Shown here in pieces: positions 61,001 to 64,000 of a stretch of 64,000 nucleotides of DNA. A program made the translations under genes and the position numbers. The DNA is from Sipunculus nudus (taxonomy: Eukaryota > Annelida > Sipuncula > Golfingiida > Sipunculidae), in NCBI GenBank assembly GCA_026874595.1, contig CM049310.1, positions 49,505,558 through 49,569,557 of the forward strand. Reading direction: 5' to 3'. Under the pieces are notes generated by a model. It was not told where the DNA came from. It saw only the letters and a list, made by a program, of their open reading frames with translations, and searched no databases. Each line of letters begins with the position of its first letter. The first letter of the stretch is position 1.

Positions 61001-62027
61001 AAAAATATCAGGGATTGTGAAAGGTCACTCGAAGAAAAAAAAAGAAGATTTCTAAGCAAGAGGTGGTAAACAAAATCAGGATTCTGACAGAAGAGAAACA
61101 ATGACTCAAGAGGAGAAGAAGAACAAAATGACCAAACATGAGTCAAACAACATTATTCACGATTATGATAATTATTATATATTCTGTCGTCAAATCAAAA
61201 CATTTAATCATGAAAAGAAAAAGGGGTTTTCATGATCAGATTAAATACATCGCTGTATGCCAATGCTATGTAGCAACCACTATACAACCTTCATATAAAA
61301 ACTAAACCAAACTCGTGTCAGTTTTTTATTGAGCACTGTTGAAAGCATAAAGGTAGATTTAGTCGTATCCCAGTGGGCAAATCATTATTGATTAAATATT
61401 GAATCAATAGTTATCATCAATATTGAAAAAAATGCTTCAACCTTGAATCATTAACATTGAGAGATTATTGTCAAATCAATATTGATTCAATATTGATTCA
61501 ATATTGACAACTTGTTGAAAAATTAAGATTGAATTGCTAGTGGAAAATCAACATTTATGCAATGTTGAAACCTAGTTTATCATCGACATTGAACAATCAA
61601 TGTCAATTCAGCTTTGATTTAATGTTGAAAATGAGGTAAAAACATCATTTCAATATTGAAAAAACATTGAGTGCCCACTGGGACATATCTGTATAAATTT
61701 TTGTGGGTTTGTGTAAAAAAGAAATGATATATATTTATGTGTCCAGATTTCTTTACACATTTTGCGGACATAAATTATACAAAACATAAAAGAAGCTAAG
61801 GTCTCACACATTTCACAATATTTTTAATACACAATTTAAATCAGTTTTTAAGAAGTGATGAGAGAGTTGTAATTGTTTAATTTATTTACAGCTGTACGAG
61901 ACAAAGGGAAGGGAGTTATGTATCTGTGCCACAAATGTTTCCCAGATGGCGCTGGAGTACTTCCATGTTAAAACTACTCCGGATGTTCCTATAGTTGTCG
62001 CATTGCGCATGTCTTCCTCGTTACCCG
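31343..62027 (+). CDS. Patatin-like phospholipase gene, 5' portion (exons 1-4; continues beyond window)
   Basis: Four exons join in frame (31343-31528, 56922-57069, 58808-58944, 61892-62027) to give 202 codons plus one base. Seen: MGCGVS start; residues 45-62 with the LEGGGTKTYAYLGALK oxyanion-loop region; G78-T-S-G-G82 nucleophile elbow with Ser80; residues 113-202, with an ITFKELYE segment, ICATNVSQMALEYFH and RMSSSLPG. Known of the family: patatins are Ser-Asp dyad lipid acyl hydrolases (phospholipase A2-like), with a GGGxR/KG loop, GxSxG, then a DGG or DGA Asp; the last is not yet reached here. The G2/C3/S6 start predicts myristoylation and palmitoylation, so membrane attachment is inferred. 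Unusual: the final Gly of the GGGxKG loop is Thr54. The residue order resembles the simple invertebrate/bacterial patatins more than PNPLA2/3-type enzymes. Exact subfamily, substrate and role are unknown. No partner gene is visible. Confidence 0.9.
32165..35779. mobile_element. Candidate 3.6-kb TIR element at the start of intron 1
   Basis: The left end GGGTCGTATGCGCAAAGG and the right end, inverted, GGCCCGTATGCTCAAAAG agree at 21 of 26 positions. A subterminal copy CGTATGCTCAAAAACGGAC lies at 32229, and AGTCCGAGATTAAGCAAA-like blocks occur near both ends (32279 and 35717). The interior contains an (AAT)n tract and T-runs but no transposase. No clear target duplication is seen, so this may instead be two separate, inverted relics. 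Confidence 0.5.
33258..33318. repeat. (AAT)n trinucleotide microsatellite
   Basis: About 20 pure ATA/AAT triplets inside the 3.6-kb TIR candidate. Confidence 0.95.
36005..36590. mobile_element. GGCGGAGG-ended repeat with internal 134-bp tandem duplication
   Basis: GGCGGAGGTTATG at the left (36010) and CTTGGCGGAGGTCTGCGCTCTCTGAGCAC at the right (36549-36577) are hallmark phrases of a widespread short repeat in many genomes. Between them a 134-bp unit (GGCGTTGGTTTGTCTGTG start) occurs twice (36031-36164, 36165-36297), about 97% alike. A related GGCGGAGGCATGTGCTCTG phrase occurs at 21779. It has no coding capacity. Confidence 0.6.
36591..39154. other. Intron 1 interior, no gene seen
   Basis: Mixed composition. 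TAGACTGGTACCCTG at about 37244 matches the terminus of the 538-bp element at 62719, so a solitary relic of that family may lie here. A (CA)n tract is at 38789-38807. Confidence 0.5.
39155..39396 (+). mobile_element. tRNA-derived SINE, full-length copy
   Basis: The head is tRNA-like: an A-box-like AGCTGAGTGGTAAAACGG at 39161-39178 and a B box GGTTCGATTCC at 39210-39220, spaced as for RNA polymerase III. The body (39230-39360) contains a GTTTCCTCCACCCTTAAAG segment, and the tail is AATAAAGTTTATATTATATG. CATATTGC on both sides (39147-39154, 39397-39404) is a possible 8-bp target duplication. A second, head-truncated copy lies at 40217-40412. It is not a functional tRNA: no cloverleaf acceptor closes it. 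Confidence 0.75.
40217..40412 (-). mobile_element. Same SINE family, 5'-truncated copy
   Basis: The reverse complement follows the SINE at 39155 from the end of its B box (TCGATTCA) through the body to the AAATAAAGTTTATATTATG tail. The tRNA head is missing, as expected of incomplete reverse transcription. The two copies lie inverted within 1 kb and could pair in the intron-1 transcript. Confidence 0.75.
40413..45591. other. Intron 1 interior, no gene seen
   Basis: AT-rich. A 17-bp palindrome TTTCTGGGATCCAGAAA is at 41834, and the GAGTCC repeat at 42788 is listed separately. Nothing else is supportable. Confidence 0.5.
42788..42893. repeat. Degenerate GAGTCC-rich interspersed repeat, copy 2
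   Basis: Begins CAGTGATGTAGTCGAG, typical of a transposon end. It runs through CGAGTCCGAAGTCAAG and CCTCGAGTCC. Confidence 0.5.
45592..45771 (+). mobile_element. GGATCCGCCCC-ended short element, copy 4
   Basis: AGCAGATCCAGAG start, C20 run in the middle, GTCATTGGTCTTCCAGGG, and the end CCTGGATCCGCCCCTG. Proline-rich short reading frames across it are products of the C run. Confidence 0.7.
45850..45908 (+). mobile_element. GGATCCGCCCC-type element, 3' fragment
   Basis: C run followed by GGTCCCAAAATTCTAGATCCACCCCTACAG-like wording of the family's 3' end; only about 60 bp remain. Confidence 0.4.
46901..47120. repeat. Related G/C-run repeat fragments
   Basis: GCAGGGGCAGATTTAGAGG with a G11 run (46901-46940) and, about 150 bases on, a C14 run followed by GGCTTTTTTCCTGAG. 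This resembles another family of short elements with GGGGCAGATTTAG ends; boundaries are not clear. Confidence 0.35.
47770..47990 (+). mobile_element. GGATCCGCCCC-ended short element, copy 5 (most complete)
   Basis: Starts AGCGGATCCAGGGGCGGG and ends TATCCTGGATCAGCCCCTG, giving terminal inverted repeats of about 12-14 bp around a 220-bp body. Contains both family landmarks: AAGCAACCTTTTTTAAGGG and CATTAGTCCTCCTGGTCTG. Confidence 0.75.
48028..48076. repeat. (TA)n microsatellite
   Basis: TA units with one CT interruption, 37 bases beyond copy 5 of the GGATCCGCCCC family. Confidence 0.95.
48077..52479. other. Intron 1 interior, no gene seen
   Basis: Mainly AT-rich, with two less biased patches (49250-49630 and 51230-51310). 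Nothing can be assigned. Confidence 0.5.
50909..50973. repeat. (CA)n(TA)n microsatellite
   Basis: CA tract running into a TA tract. Confidence 0.95.
52480..52930 (+). promoter_or_regulatory. Possible intronic enhancer in intron 1
   Basis: About 450 bp without any repeat, with balanced composition and dense motif-like words: GATTAATTAGCAGCTGCAG, CTTTAATTAATG, GCAATGTAAGCTAATTAG, ACGTCAAGAG. It is the clearest non-repetitive island of the intron and lies 4 kb before exon 2. Stop codons in all frames exclude a long exon. Inference only. Confidence 0.35.
53236..53500. repeat. Degenerate tandem repeat, period ~42 bp
   Basis: GCAAAACTGCYGCTACAC-like cores at 53236, 53279, 53322, 53356, 53396, 53438 and 53480 (spacings 43, 43, 34, 40, 42, 42). 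A diverged first core is at 53209. The unit spacers vary more than the cores. A 113-codon frame runs through part of it, but the period is not constant in frame, so a protein repeat is unlikely. Confidence 0.75.
54055..55860. repeat. Diverged triplication, unit ~0.74 kb
   Basis: The phrase GCTGCGTCCATAG recurs at 54068 and 54799, and as GCTATGTCC at 55548. After it, GCGCAAGCTGATAA(T/C)AAA, AATGAACA(T/C)CAAAT and a TTTCGT(T/A)TGTTTAAA-like block follow in order in the first two; weaker matches occur in the third. Identity is perhaps 60-65% between units 1 and 2, so this is old. Confidence 0.55.
56922..57069 (+). CDS. Patatin-like gene, exon 2 with nucleophile elbow (residues 63-112)
   Basis: The acceptor is TTGTTGCAG|GTG and the donor GCAG|GTAACG, ending in phase 1. 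It encodes VLEDLGALKNIKRFAGTSGG and continues to QQVSA. The first residues complete the helix begun in exon 1 (ALK|VLEDLG), which confirms the splice across the 25-kb intron. Ser80, codon 56973-56975, sits in GTSGG, the patatin GxSxG elbow between strand and helix, and is the expected nucleophile. The following AVVSAMLALG helix is typical of the fold. No frameshift or stop is seen. Confidence 0.95.
57345..57391. repeat. (TA)n microsatellite in intron 2
   Basis: About 23 TA units. Confidence 0.95.
57958..57996. repeat. (TA)n microsatellite in intron 2, second
   Basis: About 18 TA units followed by GTGTGTAA. Confidence 0.95.
58808..58944 (+). CDS. Patatin-like gene, exon 3 (residues 112-157)
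   Basis: The acceptor TATATTAG|AC supplies two bases that complete the Asp112 codon begun in exon 2, and the donor GAG|GTAAAC leaves phase 0. It encodes a mostly helical segment: the ASCGLLSALPNVL stretch, KYGWHPGKRLVEHLKQWI, then NPDITFKE. In bacterial and invertebrate patatins the same place holds the G-W-x-x-G-x-x-L helix and an ITF-E-LYE segment, and the exon 3/4 junction (FKE|LYE) falls inside that motif. The reading frame is clean and no alternative splice site looks better. Confidence 0.92.
58986..59140 (-). mobile_element. GGATCCGCCCC-ended short element, copy 6, inverted, in intron 3
   Basis: Starts CAGGGGTGGATCCAGG, has AGGAGGACTAATGA (complement of the TCATTAGTCCTCCT block) and a G17 run. 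It starts about 40 bases downstream of the exon-3 donor. Confidence 0.7.
60400..60780 (+). other. Non-repetitive, GC-balanced island in intron 3
   Basis: Unlike the surrounding AT-rich intron. It contains GGCTGATCC(C/T)TGG and CGGGCTGATCTTGTG wording and overlapping short frames on both strands with no known domain. It could be a regulatory element or an unrecognised alternative exon. Confidence 0.25.
61369..61682. mobile_element. 314-bp CCCAGTGGGC-ended element (MITE-like)
   Basis: CCCAGTGGGCA at 61369 and its complement TGCCCACTGGG at 61672-61682 form the termini. The interior is built of AATATTGATTCAAT-type motifs in both orientations, with many ATTGATTCAATATTGA palindromic pieces. It is AT-rich, has no reading frame, and lies 200 bp before the exon-4 acceptor. 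Similar ends occur on short DNA elements of many aquatic animals; I cannot name the superfamily. Confidence 0.65.
61892..62027 (+). CDS. Patatin-like gene, exon 4 (residues 158-202), next exon outside window
   Basis: The acceptor is TTTATTTACAG|CTG and the donor CCCG|GTACGT, leaving one base (phase 1) for the next exon. It encodes LYETKGRELCICATN, then VSQMALEYFHVKTTPDVP and IVVALRMSSSLPG. The strand-rich centre and the S-S-x-x-P stretch before the catalytic Asp strand are conserved patatin features. In other members the next residues are I/L-F-x-P and, about 10-15 later, the D-G-G/A active site. No such exon is found between 62028 and 64000, so intron 4 exceeds 1.97 kb. Confidence 0.92.
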
Positions 62028-62196
62028 GTACGTCATTTCTTTTCACAATTTTAACCTGTACAAACTAGATATTTCTTGGCACCGAAGGTGCCATAGTATC
62101 CCCAGACAATTAATCCCCCCTCCCCCTTTAAGAATAGGCCCCCCCATCTTCAGCAACAATTAATATCAGACCACTCTCATAGAAAAGGTAACTCTC

Positions 62197-63580
62197 ATAG
62201 AAAAGGTCATGACCCCAATTTTTATATACATCATCCCCTAACCCATGTCTATGTATATGAATAATATGAAAGAAATCTGTCATTTAGTTTTTGACTTATA
62301 ATGCTCACAGTACTGTAAAGTGGCAATGATTGGGTATTAAACGGATTGAAAACAAGTAAAAGAATAACAGGTGGCGCTACCAGTTTCTGGTACATGACAA
62401 CACTATCCAAGTTCCTCGGTCAAGTTGATTTTTGGACCAATCCATGCATCCCTTATCAAGATATTAATGATTTTGTGTGATTTTTACCATATATGGCAAT
62501 ATATAAGGTCAAGGCCACTCTCAAAGGAAAGGTCATGACCCCAATTTATATATACATCATCCCATAACCCATGTCTATGTATATGCATAATATGAAAGAA
62601 ATCTGTCCATTGGTTTTTGACTTGATAAGTAGCAATGATGGGGGTATTAAACGGCACGAAAACAAGTAAAAGAATAACAGGTGGCGCCACCAGTTTCCGG
62701 TACATGACAATACTATCCTAGACTGGTACCCTGCTCTATTTTGACCCTCAGCCAAGCATAGAGACAGGCGTACATCGCCATTTTAAGTAATCCCAGTTGC
62801 AACTCCTGACTTACCTGTAGACTGGTTCCAACTCCAGTATGCACGCTGATACCGATTGGCACGGACGTTCACGCAATCCTGGATGATTTTCCGTGAAGAT
62901 TTCTTATAAAAAAATGTTCTTGAGTTATTTCTAGTTTTAAAATATTGAACAATGAGTTGTTGCACAAAAATTGAATGATGGATGTATAGATAATACGGTA
63001 TACTGCATCTTTGGTATTCCACTGTACGTGATATTGATTTATTATTAATATCTATTAATCTAATCATTAATGTCACACGAAATGTAAAGCCAACTTTTGG
63101 CAACTTCTCTGAGCAAACGATATGCTTATTTTTATCATATATAATACATACTGGAGGTGGAACCAGTCTGCCGGGATTAATGAACATGGCGTTGTACGCC
63201 CGTCTCTATGATTGGCCTAGAGCAGCGGTGCCACTATAGAGCGGGGTACCAGTCTAATACTATCCAAGATCTTCGGTCAAGTTGATTTTTGGACAATCCA
63301 TGCATCCCTTATTGAGATATTAATGATATAAAAGAAATCTGTCCATTATTTTTTTACTTATAATGCTCACAGAACTCTTAAACGGCAATTTTGGGGGTAT
63401 TAAAAGACACAAAAACAAGTAAGGAATAATAGATGGCGCCACCAGTTTCTGGAGCATGAAAACCCTATCCATGATCTTCGATCAACTTGATTTTGGGATC
63501 CATCCATGCAAGATTTATTGAGTTGTTTAAGAATGTGTGTGATTTTCCCCAAAATTGGACCTATTCAAGGTCAAGGACAC
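62197..63580. repeat. Tandem repeat, ~320-bp unit, about 2.6 copies, interrupted
   Basis: Unit 1 is 62197-62516 and unit 2 starts at 62517 with CTCTCAAAGGAAAGGTCATGACC. The 538-bp element splits unit 2 at 62718. After it, unit 2 resumes (63266-63329) and then jumps to the AAAGAAATCTGTCC point of a third unit, so a piece of about 250 bp was lost. Landmarks in each unit are CATGTCTATGTATATG and CAGGTGGCGC(T/C)ACCAGTTT. Confidence 0.8.
62719..63256. mobile_element. 538-bp TIR element with perfect 9-bp target duplication
   Basis: Starts TAGACTGGTACCCTGCTCTA and ends with the inverse (18-19 of 20 bases). ATACTATCC stands immediately outside each end (62710-62718 and 63257-63265), and the flanks rejoin into a ~320-bp tandem repeat. 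A 9-bp duplication fits Mutator-like elements. A 134-codon minus-strand frame (62783-63187) spans most of it but has no recognisable domain and is likely chance. Confidence 0.8.
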
Positions 63581-64000
63581 TCTCCTATTTTACTATCATC
63601 TGAGATGAATCGCAAATAACAAGAGAGAAAAAACACTCTGTAACTGTAAAATATCGATGCTGGTATTAGGTTTCGTTTCAGCTCTGACTGGTCAGTGGTT
63701 GTATCTATACAGATGTCTTCATTTCCATTTCCACGCCTTTCTGGACTTGTATAATTTAATGTTATATCGCAAATAGTATTGTACATTTCATAGAGAGGAG
63801 AATTAATATGGCGTTTTACTCTATTTTCTTATCCTCATGGCTTGTTTGCAATAAAATATTGTTAACATCAAGAGGAAAAAGGCAGCTCTCTCGAACAGCA
63901 TACATATACATGCTTAAAACACTGTGAGATTGACGTTATTCTCGGCATTTAGAACTCTGGTTTACTCTTAAAGATTTATTGCTTTTCTTTTGATTTCTTC

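Larger units (their letters stand above)
58945..61891 (+). other. Intron 3 (2947 bp)
   Basis: GTAAAC...ACAG. It contains an inverted GGATCCGCCCC-type element just after the donor (58986-59140), a 314-bp CCCAGTGGGC-ended element near the acceptor (61369-61682), and a non-repetitive, more GC-balanced patch around 60400-60780. No in-frame exon is missing from the protein. Confidence 0.85.
62028..64000 (+). other. Intron 4, 5' part (runs off the window)
   Basis: Starts GTACGT. It is occupied mostly by a ~320-bp tandem repeat (62197-63580) that was split by a 538-bp TIR element (62719-63256). The last 400 bases look non-repetitive, with no exon that continues the patatin domain. Confidence 0.75.

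Noticed and set aside
62783-63187. 134-codon minus-strand frame inside the 538-bp TIR element as a possible transposase
   Set aside because: Far too short, no DDE or zinc-finger pattern, composition like the surrounding DNA.

Overview
This is a 64-kb piece of animal nuclear DNA. It is AT-rich (I estimate about 35% GC) and full of microsatellites and degenerate transposable elements. It has long introns with GT-AG borders and no dense or operon-like gene packing. The mix of repeats (TA and TC/GA microsatellites, a tRNA-derived SINE, small TIR elements, hammerhead ribozyme motifs) and the style of the one gene suggest a marine invertebrate, most likely a mollusc such as a bivalve. The phylum is an inference; nothing here proves it.

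Only one protein-coding gene can be supported. It lies on the + strand and encodes a patatin-like phospholipase/acyl hydrolase. Four coding exons are visible (31343-31528, 56922-57069, 58808-58944, 61892-62027). They splice in frame to give the first 202 residues: an N-myristoylation/palmitoylation-type start (MGCGVS), the glycine-rich oxyanion loop, the GTSGG nucleophile elbow and the SSSLP segment. The catalytic Asp and the 3' end lie beyond 64000. Intron 1 is 25.4 kb and carries most of the repeats of the right half.

Layout. 1-15.5 kb: upstream, no gene seen; a hAT-like terminus, a short tandem duplication, a cluster of CRE sites, degenerate repeats and a solo LTR (10862-11669). 15.5-22.3 kb: two terminal-inverted-repeat elements side by side (15550-19608 and 19655-22335), each bounded by (TA)n and each ending in arrays of short palindromes. 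The first contains a pogo-like element; the second contains an 851-bp insertion with two inverted type-I hammerhead ribozyme motifs. 22.3-31 kb: GGATCCGCCCC-ended short elements, an LTR with a tRNA-Pro-like primer-binding site, and a near-identical 1284-bp segmental duplication whose second copy lies between 37-bp direct repeats. 31.1-31.5 kb: promoter and exon 1. 31.5-56.9 kb: intron 1, with a 3.6-kb TIR element candidate, two SINE copies, more GGATCCGCCCC elements, a ~42-bp degenerate tandem repeat, a diverged ~0.74-kb triplication and a possible enhancer. 56.9-64 kb: exons 2-4 and introns 2-4, with small TIR elements, one with a perfect 9-bp target-site duplication.

None of the other open reading frames shows a recognisable domain, and their lengths are about what chance gives in AT-rich DNA. 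The most interesting non-coding structures are the paired hammerhead ribozymes, the group of TA-bounded elements that share palindrome-array termini without sharing sequence, and the recent 1284-bp duplication.
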